Shown here: positions 11,696 through 20,636 of the stretch, piece by piece
Layout: each line of letters starts with the position of its first letter
Position numbering within the stretch: position 1 is the first letter of the stretch
Source of the DNA: Planctomycetota bacterium
GTDB taxonomy: Bacteria > Planctomycetota > SZUA-567 > H5-PLA8
Length of the DNA stretch: 64,000 nt
Assembly (NCBI GenBank): GCA_027493525.1
Contig: JAOSKN010000002.1
Span: 124,001-188,000 of the forward strand
Direction of reading: 5' to 3'
The notes under the pieces: generated by a model
What the model was told of the DNA's origin: nothing
Databases searched by the model: none
What the model saw: the letters and a program-made list of their open reading frames with translations, nothing else
Translations under genes and position numbers: made by a program

Positions 11696-13147
11696 ATGCC
11701 CCTCCTGGCGCCGCTCGAGGACTTCAAACCCGCCGACCTGCCGGAACGGACGCAGAGTTTCTGGCGCATGGCCGGCCCGGGCGCGATCCTGGTGGGGCTC
11801 TCCATCGGCGCGGGCGAGATCGTGGTCTGGCCGCGCGCGGTGGCGGCCTACGGCGCGGGGATGATCTGGGCGGCCGGGGTCGGAATCTTCCTGCAGACCT
11901 GGATCAACCTGGAGATCGCGCGCTGGACGATCGCGACGGGGGAGACGGTCTACACCGGGTACGCGCGGGTCTGGCGCGGCTTCGCGCCGCTGTTCCTGCT
12001 CCTGACGGTGCTGGGCTGGATCGCGCCGGGCTGGGGGCAGGCCTCGGGTCTGGCGCTCAAGGCGCTGTTGCTGACGCCGGATTACGGGACGGGTCCGGAG
12101 GCGACGGGCCTGGCGTGGCTGCTGGGGACGCAGACGTTCTGGACGGCGGCGAGCTTCGCGGGCGTCGCGCTGCTGCTCTTCGGCCCCAAGCTGGTCTACC
12201 GCTCGGTGGAGAAGACCGTCGAGGCGCTGGTGCTGGCGATCACCGTGGGTCTGGTCGCGGTGGCGCTGGCGGTGGGGACGCTGGAGACCTGGAAGGAACT
12301 GGGCGCGGGGCTCGTCAACTTCGGCTACAAGCACCCGGACGTGCCGTTCAAGAAATTCTTCATCTGGCTGGTCTTCGCGGGGGCGGGCGGGACCGCGAAC
12401 CTGTTCTACACCTTCTACCTGCGCGATAAGAACATCGGCATGGGCGCGCGGCTTCCGGCGCTGACGAACGCGCTGCGCGGGCGGCAGGAGACGATCCCCG
12501 CGACGGGATACCGCTTCGAGGACAACGCGGCCAACCGGGCGCGCTGGCGCGCGTGGTTTTCCTACATCCGCACCGACCAGCTCGTGTTCTTCTTCGCGTT
12601 GAACAGCTTCACGATTATTCTGTTCATCTTCGGCGCGCTGGCGGTGCTGCACCCGCGCGGGATCGTGCCCGAGGAGAACCGGCTGATCTACGACCAGGCG
12701 GTCATCCTCGGCGAAGTCTGGGGCGGGACGGGGCGGACGATCTTTCTGCTGGTGGGCATGGCGACGCTCTTCAGCACGCAGTTGGCGCTGGTGGACGGAG
12801 TGGCGCGGAGCATGGCCGACATCGTGTACACCAACTTCGCCGCGGCGCGCAGGCGCGAGCTGGGCTGGTGGTACCTCGCGATCGCGGGAAGCTGGATGGC
12901 CGCCGGCGTCGCGTTGACGGCCGTGATGGAGTGGCGAGAGATCTCGAACCTGACTTTTCTGCTCAACGCGGCCTACATGGGCGGCTTCGCGATGGCGGTC
13001 TACGTGCCGCTGACGCTGTACCTGAACCTGAAGCACCTGCCGCGCTGCGCGCGCCCCGGTCCGCTGTGCATCGCGATGATGCTTTGCGCGACGCTCGTGT
13101 ACACGGGCTTCGCCGTCTACTGCCTGGTGACGGAGTTCACGGGATGA
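11696..13147 (+). CDS. Nramp-related membrane transporter 1
   Basis: The 483-residue protein has about eleven hydrophobic helices in the LeuT/Nramp layout. The first helix reads RMAGPGAILVGLSIGAGEIV. The Asp-Pro-Gly-Asn metal-binding motif of true MntH/Nramp is replaced here by Gly-Ala-Gly-Glu. The helix-6 metal motif (Met-Pro-His) is also not evident near AGAGGTANLFYTFYLRDKNIG. It is therefore a divergent member whose substrate is probably not Mn2+/Fe2+; it cannot be named from sequence. The stop overlaps the start of a second, related transporter (ATGA), so the two are probably co-translated and may work as a pair. Confidence 0.8.
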   Translation: MPLLAPLEDFKPADLPERTQSFWRMAGPGAILVGLSIGAGEIVVWPRAVAAYGAGMIWAAGVGIFLQTWINLEIARWTIATGETVYTGYARVWRGFAPLFLLLTVLGWIAPGWGQASGLALKALLLTPDYGTGPEATGLAWLLGTQTFWTAASFAGVALLLFGPKLVYRSVEKTVEALVLAITVGLVAVALAVGTLETWKELGAGLVNFGYKHPDVPFKKFFIWLVFAGAGGTANLFYTFYLRDKNIGMGARLPALTNALRGRQETIPATGYRFEDNAANRARWRAWFSYIRTDQLVFFFALNSFTIILFIFGALAVLHPRGIVPEENRLIYDQAVILGEVWGGTGRTIFLLVGMATLFSTQLALVDGVARSMADIVYTNFAAARRRELGWWYLAIAGSWMAAGVALTAVMEWREISNLTFLLNAAYMGGFAMAVYVPLTLYLNLKHLPRCARPGPLCIAMMLCATLVYTGFAVYCLVTEFTG

Positions 13148-14526
13148 GCGAGGAACCGCGGGCGCCGTTCCGCCTTAAGATGCTCCTGCCGGGCGTCCTG
13201 ATCGCGGCCACCGGAGTGGGCGCGGGGGATCTGCTGACGGCGGGGCTGGCCGGGTCGAAGCTGGGCACGGCGATCCTCTGGTCGGCGCTCTACGGCGCGC
13301 TCTTGAAATGGGTGCTCAACGAAGGCTTGGCGCGCTGGCAGATGGCGACGGGGACGACGCTGCTGGAGGGCTGGGTCTCGAAGCTGGGCGCGTGGATCCA
13401 GTGGATCTTTCTGCCGTACCTGCTGCTCTGGTCGTTCTTCGTGGGCGGGGCGCTGGTGGGGGCGTGCGGCGTGGCGGGGCACGGGCTTGTGCCGCTGGCG
13501 CAGCCCGAAGCGGTGGAGCGGGCCGCGGGCGAAACCGACGCGGGCTTCGCCGAGCGGAAGCAGGAGGCGGTGAAGGCCGCGGCGCGGACGAACAAGATCG
13601 TGTGGGGCGTCGCGCACAGCATGGCGGGTCTGGCGCTGGTGCTGCTGGGCGGGTTCAAGCTCTTCGAAGTCGTGATGGCGGTGTGCATCGCGGTGATGTT
13701 CGCGACGGTGCTCGCGGCGGCGCTCCTGATCGGGCCGGACTGGGGCGCGGTGGCGGAGGGGCTGCTGGTCCCGCGGATCCCCTACGCCGATCCCGAGCCG
13801 ACGTTCGTGCAGAGCCTGCGCTGGGTCGTGGGCGTGATGGGCGGGGTGGGCGGGACGGCGACGCTGCTCTGCTACGGATACTGGATTCGGCGCGAGGGCC
13901 GCGCGGGGGCGGAAGGGGTTCGCGCGTGCCGCATCGACCTGGGCGTGGGCTACCTGCTGACGGCGCTCTTCGGGATGGCGATGATCGTGATCTGCGCGGG
14001 GTTGAAGCTGGAGAAGGCCGGAGCCGACTACGCGCCGGCGCTGGCGACGCGGCTGGCGGAGATCTTCCCCGCGGACGACTGGCGGCACGGCGCGCTCCGC
14101 GGCATCTTCCTGCTGGGCTTCTGGGGCGCGGTCTTCTCGAGCCTGCTGGGCGTCTGGCAGGGCGTGCCGTACCTCTTCGCGGACTTCTTGCGCCTGCGGC
14201 GTGGGGATACCGCGGAGGCCGAACGCGCCGCGGACCTGACGCGCACCCGCCCCTACCGCGTCTTCCTGGTCGCGCTGGCCGTGCTTCCGCTGGTCCTGCT
14301 CTGGGGCACGGTGAAGCAGGTGCAACTCGCGTACGCCGTGCTGGGCGCGTTCTTCATGCCGCTGCTGGCGCTGACGCTGCTGCTGATGAATAATCGCGAG
14401 GCCTGGGTGGGCAAGCGCTTCGTCAACTCGTTCTGGATCAACGCGCTGCTGGCGCTGACGCTGGTCTTTTTCGCCGGGGTGGGCGTGCAGGAGATCCTGG
14501 AAGGCCTCGCGAAGTTCGCGAAGTAG
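13144..14526 (+). CDS. Nramp-related membrane transporter 2
   Basis: The ATG at 13144 overlaps the previous stop. The 460-residue product has the same overall design as its neighbour: a first helix MLLPGVLIAATGVGAGDLLT, a mid-protein VGGTATLLCYGYWIRREG and a C-terminal run of helices. Again the canonical Nramp Asp-Pro-Gly-Asn motif is absent, replaced by Gly-Ala-Gly-Asp. A charged insertion around residues 120-150 (AVERAAGETDAGFAERKQE) separates two helices. Its pairing with the upstream gene suggests either a heteromeric transporter or two related specificities. The family is fairly sure; the substrate is unknown. Confidence 0.8.
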   Translation: MSEEPRAPFRLKMLLPGVLIAATGVGAGDLLTAGLAGSKLGTAILWSALYGALLKWVLNEGLARWQMATGTTLLEGWVSKLGAWIQWIFLPYLLLWSFFVGGALVGACGVAGHGLVPLAQPEAVERAAGETDAGFAERKQEAVKAAARTNKIVWGVAHSMAGLALVLLGGFKLFEVVMAVCIAVMFATVLAAALLIGPDWGAVAEGLLVPRIPYADPEPTFVQSLRWVVGVMGGVGGTATLLCYGYWIRREGRAGAEGVRACRIDLGVGYLLTALFGMAMIVICAGLKLEKAGADYAPALATRLAEIFPADDWRHGALRGIFLLGFWGAVFSSLLGVWQGVPYLFADFLRLRRGDTAEAERAADLTRTRPYRVFLVALAVLPLVLLWGTVKQVQLAYAVLGAFFMPLLALTLLLMNNREAWVGKRFVNSFWINALLALTLVFFAGVGVQEILEGLAKFAK

Positions 14527-14575
14527 CCGGCGAGGCGATTGGGGATTATTTCGAGCGCCGTTTGCCCCTCGCCCG

Positions 14576-16645
14576 TTATCCCAGGTGCTTCCTGAAAAAC
14601 GCGTAGGCCGTGCGGCGGGTGTGCTCGGGCATGCTGTGCGGGCCTTCGAACTCCACGTACCGGAACGCGCCGGGCGCGCCCACCACCTTATAGATATGCC
14701 GCAGGTCGCGGGCGGCCTCGCGCATGCCTTCGAGCGGAAAACAGTTGTCGTGATTGGCGCCGATGAGCGCGAAAGGGCGCGGGGCGAGGAGCGCGCAGAA
14801 GTCCTGCTGGTCGCCGAGGGCCAGGATGCCCGGCGGATAGTAGTAGATGCCGTGGCTGTCGAGGAAGCTGAGCCACGCCGCGTCGTAGCGCTCGTCGCGG
14901 ACCCCCGAGTGCAGGCTGTGGTAGGTGCAGATGCCGCAGACCGGCGCGATGGCCGCGACGCGCGGCTCGAGCGCGCCGAGCATCCAACTGTGCGTGCCGC
15001 CCTGGGAGACGCCCATCGAGCCGATCCGCGCGGGGTCCACGTCGGGGCGCTTCGCGACCGCGTCGAAGGCGCAGAGGATGTCGTGGACGCCCTGGGCGAC
15101 GAGCGCGCGGCCGGCGGACTGGCCAGGGAAGAACGGGTAGAGCGCCGCGCGCGCGTCGATGATCGCCGCGTTCCAGCCTTCGGCGATAACTTCGTGCGCG
15201 TAGCCGTCCTCGACCTTCTTCACGTCGCTGCCGGAGCCGGGCAAACAGAGGATCGTCGTGCGCGGGCGGACCTCGCCAAGCGGGCGCAGGAACGTGAGGT
15301 TGGCCCAGGTGCAGGCGCCGGTTTGGACGAGGTACTCCACGCGCAGCGCGTCGGGGAGGCGCTTGAAGCCGACGAACTTCACGCTCAGCGGTTTACTCGC
15401 CGCGGGCAGCCCCATGGCCTTGCGGTAGAGGCGGCGCAGGGTGGGGGCGTCGCGCTTCCAGGCGGCGGCGGAGCGGTAGCGGTTGACGTTGAACCTCCGG
15501 AACGGAATCTCGGCGCGGACGAGGCGCTTCTCGGGCGCGCCGGAGCCGGGCTTGCGCGCGGCGGCCCAGGCCGCGGCGCGTTCGAGCTGGCCGGCGCCGA
15601 AGGATTTCAGCGCGCTTGCCGCGCGCGCCTTCGCATAGGCGGGCCGCGCGCCGCGGCGCACGGCGGCGAGGTTCGCGGCGGGTGGGTCGAAGGCCGAGCG
15701 GCGCGCCACGGGTTGCACGAGCGCCAGCGGGCGGGGCGCGAGGAGCGCGGCGAGTTCCGGGAGGTCGGCGGCCTCGTGCGCGAACGGCACGATCAGCGCC
15801 AGGGCTTCGTGAAGCTCGCCCCAGGCCGGCGGCGCATCGGCGAGCACGCCGGCGACGCGGTCGTCGAGGGCGCCCAGCAGCAGGGCCAGCAGCGCGCCCA
15901 CGCCGCGCCCGGCGACCCACGCGCGCCCGCCGGCCACGCCGGCCACGCCGGGACGCTGCAAGAGCGCGCCGAGCGCCGCGGCGGCCTCGCCCAGGACCTC
16001 GCCCAGCGCGCAGCTTCCTTCGAGGATCCGGCGCTTGTTGCGCGTGCTCGAGAAGTTCGCCAGTCCGGGCAGCGCGGGGATGCCGGCGAGGAAACCCGCC
16101 CGCACGAGCGCTTCGCCCCAGCCGCGCGCGGCGCCCTCGGGGCTCTCCGCGCCCATGAGGCCCAGCCCGGCGTCGGGGAGTACGAGCGCCGCGCTGAGCG
16201 GGTCCTTCGCACCTTGCGGCCGCAGCTCGAGGAGTTCGACGTCGCCGCCGTCCCAGGCCAGCCCGCGGCAGGCGTAGCGCCGCGCGTTGAGCCGCGCCAT
16301 CCAGGCCAGCGTGCCGCCGCGCGCGCCGTCGGCGTGGAGCGGGACCGCCGATACGTACTCCGCCCTGCCGCGAGGCTCGCGCGCGGAGGCGTACGCCACG
16401 CCGAGCCCCTTCGCGAGCGCGCGGCGGACCTCGTCCGCGTGCCGCCGCCACGCGGCGGGGTTCGCGGACTTCGCGCGGGCCTCGCGCTCGCGCCGGCGGC
16501 GCTTGAGTTCCCGCGCGTAGGCGGCTTCGTACGCGGCGTTGGCGCGCGCGATCTCGTCGTAGTGCGGATAGCCGTCGCGATCGGCGGGATGGACCCAGCG
16601 TTCGAACCTCACACGTGCAGGCGCGGCCTTGCGCGAAGCGGGCAT
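14576..16645 (-). CDS. Tandem alpha/beta hydrolase, acetyl-xylan-esterase-like; first domain degenerate
   Basis: The ATG at 16645 has GGAG eight bases upstream and gives 689 residues; the open frame runs further 5' but without a convincing start. Two alpha/beta-hydrolase-like halves can be traced. The second keeps a full triad: Ser in SMGVSQGGTHSWM, Asp in ALIGANHDNCFP and His in EFEGPHSMPEH. In the first half the nucleophile elbow reads VAGRGVGALLALLL, without Ser, so it is probably inactive and structural. The N-terminus is charged and helical, without a signal peptide. Deacetylation of plant-type polysaccharides is a reasonable guess. A second tandem hydrolase (56681-58660) shows the opposite arrangement. 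Confidence 0.75.
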   Translation of the reverse strand: MPASRKAAPARVRFERWVHPADRDGYPHYDEIARANAAYEAAYARELKRRRREREARAKSANPAAWRRHADEVRRALAKGLGVAYASAREPRGRAEYVSAVPLHADGARGGTLAWMARLNARRYACRGLAWDGGDVELLELRPQGAKDPLSAALVLPDAGLGLMGAESPEGAARGWGEALVRAGFLAGIPALPGLANFSSTRNKRRILEGSCALGEVLGEAAAALGALLQRPGVAGVAGGRAWVAGRGVGALLALLLGALDDRVAGVLADAPPAWGELHEALALIVPFAHEAADLPELAALLAPRPLALVQPVARRSAFDPPAANLAAVRRGARPAYAKARAASALKSFGAGQLERAAAWAAARKPGSGAPEKRLVRAEIPFRRFNVNRYRSAAAWKRDAPTLRRLYRKAMGLPAASKPLSVKFVGFKRLPDALRVEYLVQTGACTWANLTFLRPLGEVRPRTTILCLPGSGSDVKKVEDGYAHEVIAEGWNAAIIDARAALYPFFPGQSAGRALVAQGVHDILCAFDAVAKRPDVDPARIGSMGVSQGGTHSWMLGALEPRVAAIAPVCGICTYHSLHSGVRDERYDAAWLSFLDSHGIYYYPPGILALGDQQDFCALLAPRPFALIGANHDNCFPLEGMREAARDLRHIYKVVGAPGAFRYVEFEGPHSMPEHTRRTAYAFFRKHLG

Positions 16646-16722
16646 GGGCAGGTCTCCAAGTTCGTGAAAAATGGTATATAGAAAGGAGGGGGAGTCCGCA
16701 AAGCGCACGGAGGTTCCGCATC

Positions 16723-17181
16723 GTGAGCGACCGTCCCGGCGGGTCCAGCCCCGGGCCCGAAACGCCCAACATCCAGTTCTTCTCCTTTTGGAAGCCCGAT
16801 CCCGTCCCGCCCAGGGACGCCACGATCCTGCCGGTCGAATTGCACTCGCTGGGGAAGCTCGAAGAAGTCACGAGCAGGCTCTTCGAGGTGCCGCGCATGA
16901 CGGAGGTCCCGCCGGCGCCGTGGGAAGCGATTGAGGCCGAACCGCAGCCGAAGAAGCTGCGCTGGCAGGTCGAGGAAGGCGTGATCCTGAAAGTGCGCTG
17001 CGAGCAAGGCCCGCCGAAGCCCGGCGAGGTGCTGACCATCGAGGCGGCCTCGTCGGCGCCGACCAAGACCTTCTACCGGCTGTACGTGCAGATCTACGAG
17101 CAGTTCGGGGCGACGGTCCTGGACGAGAAGAGCCACCTGTTTCTCTCGCCGCGGGAGTTCCGCGCGAACCTGGCGGGGTAG
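16723..17181 (+). CDS. Hypothetical protein
   Basis: The GTG at 16723 follows GGAGG with nine bases of spacing and gives 152 residues. The protein is soluble-looking, with an N-terminal Pro-rich tail (MSDRPGGSSPGPETPNIQFF) and a compact C-terminal part containing WQVEEGVILKVRCEQG and YRLYVQIYEQFGATVLDEKS. I do not recognise the family. It is transcribed divergently from the hydrolase at 16645, and its stop lies just six bases from the convergent neighbour's stop. The good ribosome-binding site and codon use make it a likely real gene. Confidence 0.65.
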   Translation: MSDRPGGSSPGPETPNIQFFSFWKPDPVPPRDATILPVELHSLGKLEEVTSRLFEVPRMTEVPPAPWEAIEAEPQPKKLRWQVEEGVILKVRCEQGPPKPGEVLTIEAASSAPTKTFYRLYVQIYEQFGATVLDEKSHLFLSPREFRANLAG

Positions 17182-17186
17182 CGAGT

Positions 17187-18920
17187 CTAACGGTTTTCGA
17201 CAGGCGTAGTGACACCTTCCACTTCGTCAAGCCATGTCTGGGCTTCCTCAAAACTCTTGAAGCGTCCTGGTCTATCCCCAATTGTGAAGACTCTGAATCC
17301 GCTCAGGTACGGTTCAAATTGTCCCATCGCCTCGTCAGCCTTATCTGGCGTAACCCCGACCAACTCCTTTTCCCAGCGCTCCAGGGCAAATCGCGCCAAG
17401 CGCACATCGTAGCAACGGGTGAAACGCAACCACCAGACGAAGTTCCACTCCGATCCATCAATAGCCAAGGTCTCCTTCCACAGGTCCAGCATGAAATTTA
17501 CATCGCCCAAGCCTGATGCAGGCCCTGCCAAGTCGGTATAAGAAAGTGGGTTCTTGGCCCTTCGCCGATCATCAATCCACGCCTTGACCCAATCGCCAGG
17601 ATTCTCATGCATAACAATCAAGGCTATCTTGCGGTACCTGTTGTCCGTTTCTGGTTTCAGCCAGGACAAGATTTGATCTTTGATCCACGGCATTCGCATC
17701 TTGCCGAACATTTCAAGACCCGTTTCGCCTTTCTTTTGGTTAAACATCTGCGTCCAATAACCCCACTCGGGCCGGAGTACGAAATCCGATAGGCCCGGGT
17801 CTTCACTCGAGATCAGCAACAGGAGCGTGTTGGCAACTTCTTCATCCAGAACGTTCCCGCCATCCTCGTTTGGCCTGGCGCTGCCAGAATTACCTTCAGG
17901 ATTAAGTTGAATCTCGGCCGGATACCTCGAGTCATGTGGAAAGCATGCAAAGAACGGAACCACGACCTTGGGATTTAAGCGCGCAAATGTAGCAACTTCA
18001 TGGTCTGCATGCAGGTGGGAAAAGTGCCTGACCATCCACTGTCGAACCTGCTCTCGTTCCGATTCAGTCTCGGCAAAACCTTCTCCATGCGTCGCAGGTT
18101 GAGTCAGTCGTAGGTCAGGCTCTTGATCATCGAGGAGCGGACGCTTCAGAAAGGCCTCGCCCAGGGGCTTCAAGGGTTGCTCATGATATAGGAGTATGCG
18201 AAGCGCGCGCATCGTACTCCAGTCCAGGTGAAGGAATGGCTCGGCTATTGGGTCGGTCCAGGCAGTTTGTATTTCTTTAAGCCCATTCTTCCGGGCCTCC
18301 AGATTATTGAGCGCCACCACAGGCCGAAATTCTTTAGCAGGCTCAATTCTGGAGTAATACAGTTCCTTAAAGGCCGGATACTCTTTCAAAAGGTGCCGAG
18401 CGCGTTTAACCGCCGCTGGGTCAAACGCTTCCATTTCCTTTAATGAGTCTTCCTTAAACTTCTTGAGTTTCTTAATGTCTTGTTGCCAACTCTTTACCGT
18501 GTCCTTGGCGCTCTTGGGATCGATTCCCTCGTAATGGTCGAGCGGCCATACAGCAAAATAGGAAGGAAGGGCTACCCAAGGAGCGTTCAGGTAATAACTT
18601 CTCCGAAGCGACAATATCACAGCCTGACCTCGTTCAAGCGGGTGCGGTTCGCCTCCAGGAATCCCCCGCTCGAATCTACTGAGGAAGGCTTTCAACGTAC
18701 CTTCCTTGTAGTTACCTTTCAGAACCTTAAGGACTCTGAATTCTGATTGGATGGTGCCGTCTACGCCCTTCCAGAGCTCGCCCTGTTGAACCGCATGTAC
18801 AATCAACTCGGATTCCGCGTACGCCCATTCGGGGGCTTCGTAGCCCACGGTGCCGGCCCATGCACCGGAAGACACGACGAGCAAGAGCAGAAAGAAGAGG
18901 CGGTTGGGATAAGTGCGCAT
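17187..18920 (-). CDS. Secreted hypothetical protein of markedly lower GC content
   Basis: The 577-residue product starts with a clear signal peptide (MRTYPNRLFFLLLLVVSSGAWA). The mature part begins YEAPEWAYAESELIVHAVQQ and contains SEFRVLKVLKGNYKEG, the kind of beta segment seen in planctomycete exported proteins that start with a small beta barrel. The rest is long and helical (HEAT-like in places, for example KIALIVMHENPGDWVKAWI). Codon use is visibly less GC-rich than in all flanking genes (many A/T third positions), which suggests recent acquisition or a different selective history. No catalytic motif is seen and no family is recognised. Confidence 0.75.
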   Translation of the reverse strand: MRTYPNRLFFLLLLVVSSGAWAGTVGYEAPEWAYAESELIVHAVQQGELWKGVDGTIQSEFRVLKVLKGNYKEGTLKAFLSRFERGIPGGEPHPLERGQAVILSLRRSYYLNAPWVALPSYFAVWPLDHYEGIDPKSAKDTVKSWQQDIKKLKKFKEDSLKEMEAFDPAAVKRARHLLKEYPAFKELYYSRIEPAKEFRPVVALNNLEARKNGLKEIQTAWTDPIAEPFLHLDWSTMRALRILLYHEQPLKPLGEAFLKRPLLDDQEPDLRLTQPATHGEGFAETESEREQVRQWMVRHFSHLHADHEVATFARLNPKVVVPFFACFPHDSRYPAEIQLNPEGNSGSARPNEDGGNVLDEEVANTLLLLISSEDPGLSDFVLRPEWGYWTQMFNQKKGETGLEMFGKMRMPWIKDQILSWLKPETDNRYRKIALIVMHENPGDWVKAWIDDRRRAKNPLSYTDLAGPASGLGDVNFMLDLWKETLAIDGSEWNFVWWLRFTRCYDVRLARFALERWEKELVGVTPDKADEAMGQFEPYLSGFRVFTIGDRPGRFKSFEEAQTWLDEVEGVTTPVENR

Positions 18921-19156
18921 GGAAGACTCTTTCTATTGCGATGACGACAGGGAAGAACCAACCTGTCATCCATTTCAACCAGAGTTCCTGGACGCCCAAT
19001 CCCAACCTTCCTGTTAGTTGAAGAATAGACAATACTTATGCCGGCAGCTCTAGCCCTTGCATTTGCTTCCTAACGCACCTATCATGGCTTATTCAAATGG
19101 CTGACGCACGTGCGCAGCCCGAGTCCCAGAGCAGAGGGGAGGACGTACAGAAGCTT

Positions 19157-19351
19157 ATGATCCGTGTCGAATCCCGTCCCGGCGAGTCGTTGGACAAGAC
19201 CCTGCGCCGGTTCAAGAAGCAGTGCGAGAAGGAAGGCCTGACGAAGGATATGAAGCGCACGGCCTATTTCGAGAAGCCGAGCGAGCGCAAGCGCCGCAAG
19301 GAACGGCAGTCGTCGAAGGCCCGCGAGAAGGCCCGCGTCACGCGCGACTGA
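19157..19351 (+). CDS. rpsU: 30S ribosomal protein S21
   Basis: The protein MIRVESRPGESLDKTLRRFK continues as KQCEKEGLTKDMKRTAYFEK with a very basic C-terminus, the full S21 pattern at 64 residues. S21 binds the 30S platform near the anti-Shine-Dalgarno region. An in-frame ATG at 19097 would add 20 residues, but no S21 I know starts that way, so the start at 19157 is preferred. A GGGGAGG lies rather far upstream of it (about 14 bases). A short terminator-like hairpin follows. Confidence 0.9.
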   Translation: MIRVESRPGESLDKTLRRFKKQCEKEGLTKDMKRTAYFEKPSERKRRKERQSSKAREKARVTRD

Positions 19352-19356
19352 GTTCC

Positions 19357-19375
19357 GGGCCGAATCGGCCCTTTT
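19357..19375 (+). terminator. Probable rho-independent terminator after rpsU
   Basis: GGGCC-GAATC-GGCCC followed directly by TTTT forms a short G/C stem and U tract five bases after the rpsU stop codon. Confidence 0.55.
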
Positions 19376-19480
19376 CAACCCCCAGATTGATCCGGCCTGC
19401 ACCGATCCGCGCGCGGCTTCGGGCTCGGGCGGGCACGCCCGCATTTCGGACAGGCGCGCCGCCGGCTCCGCGCTATCTTG

Positions 19481-20503
19481 ATGCGCATGAAGGCCGTCGT
19501 GATCCAGGAGCCCCGGCGCACGGGGCTGCTGTCCATTGACCCGCCGCAACCCGGGCCGGGGGAGGTGCTGCTGCGCGTGCGGCGCGTGGGGCTTTGCGGG
19601 TCGGACCTTAACACGTTTCGCGGGCTGAACCCGCTGGTCCGCTACCCGCGCATCCCCGGTCACGAGATCGCCGCGACGATCGAGGCGCTGGGCGCGGGGG
19701 TCCCGGCGACCTGGCGCGCGGGGCAGACGGTGACGCTCAATCCGTACACCGCCTGCGGCGCGTGCAGTTCCTGCCGGGCCGGGCGGGCCAACGCCTGCCG
19801 CGAGAACCAGACGCTGGGCGTGCAGCGCGACGGCGCGCTGAGCGAGTTCGCGTGCGTGCCGCACGGGAAGCTGCTCGCGCATGCGGGCCTCGGGTTGGAC
19901 GAACTGGCGCTGGTCGAGCCGTTCAGCGTGGGCTTTCATGCCGCGGCGCGCGGGCGGGTCGCCGCGGGCGAGACCGTCCTGGTGCTGGGCTGCGGGACGA
20001 TCGGCCTGGGCGCGATCGCCGCCTGCGCCCTGCGCGGCGCGCGCGTGCTCGCGGTGGACCTCGATCCGCGCAAGCGCGCGCTGGCCGCCGAACTGGGCGC
20101 GGCGGAAGGGTTCGACGCGGGCGCGGGGCTGGAGGCGGCCGTCCGCGAACGGACCGGCGGGCACGGGCCGGCGGCGGTGATCGAGGCCGTCGGCGCGCCG
20201 CAGACCTACCGGCAGGCGGTGGAACTCGCCGCTTTCGCCGGGCGCGTGGTCTACATCGGCTACGCGAAGGCCGAGGTCGCCTACGAGACCAAGCACTTCG
20301 TCGCGAAAGAGCTGGATATTCTCGGCTCGCGCAATGCGCTGGGCGAGTTCGATGAGGTCCTCGCCGCCTTCGCCGCGCGCCGTTTCGACCCCTTGAAGCT
20401 CGTCACGCACCGCGTGAGCCTGGACGAGGCCGGCGACGCGCTGCGGGATTGGGCGAACGATCCGAACCCGGTGACGAAGATCCTGGTGGAGGTAGGTGCG
20501 TGA
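19481..20503 (+). CDS. Zinc-dependent medium-chain alcohol/polyol dehydrogenase
   Basis: The protein has about 340 residues. The catalytic zinc ligands are visible: Cys in VGLCGSDLNTFRG, His-Glu in RIPGHEIAATIEA and Glu in ALVEPFSVGFH. The structural zinc site is the four-Cys cluster CGACSSCRAGRANAC. The NAD(P) fold starts at VLVLGCGTIGLGAIAA, with Asp after the second strand (VLAVDLDPRKR), which favours NAD+. This pattern fits sorbitol, threonine, galactitol or zinc-type sugar-alcohol dehydrogenases; the exact substrate cannot be read. The start is ATG 19481 or ATG 19487; neither has a strong ribosome-binding site. Confidence 0.88.
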   Translation: MRMKAVVIQEPRRTGLLSIDPPQPGPGEVLLRVRRVGLCGSDLNTFRGLNPLVRYPRIPGHEIAATIEALGAGVPATWRAGQTVTLNPYTACGACSSCRAGRANACRENQTLGVQRDGALSEFACVPHGKLLAHAGLGLDELALVEPFSVGFHAAARGRVAAGETVLVLGCGTIGLGAIAACALRGARVLAVDLDPRKRALAAELGAAEGFDAGAGLEAAVRERTGGHGPAAVIEAVGAPQTYRQAVELAAFAGRVVYIGYAKAEVAYETKHFVAKELDILGSRNALGEFDEVLAAFAARRFDPLKLVTHRVSLDEAGDALRDWANDPNPVTKILVEVGA

Positions 20504-20526
20504 AACGTGAAGCGTGAAACGTGAAG
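20499..20526. repeat. Two 14-bp direct repeats of GCGTGAAACGTGAA
   Basis: The unit GCGTGAAACGTGAA occurs twice in a row across the stop codon of the dehydrogenase. A related inverted piece (TTCCACGTTTCAAC) appears about 60 bases downstream. This is a short tandem repeat of unknown function. Confidence 0.6.
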
Positions 20527-20636
20527 GGGCCGCGCGGCTTGGCGTAGACTCAAGCCGATGCTTCATATCCTTTCCCAAAGTACGTTCCACGTTTCAACTC
20601 GTTGCCGAACCCGGGACACCCTCGCAGAATACAACC

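Noticed and set aside
16600..16625. tRNA T-loop-like GTTCGAACC
   Set aside because: It lies inside the tandem hydrolase gene and no acceptor, D or anticodon stems surround it; no tRNA gene was found in the window.
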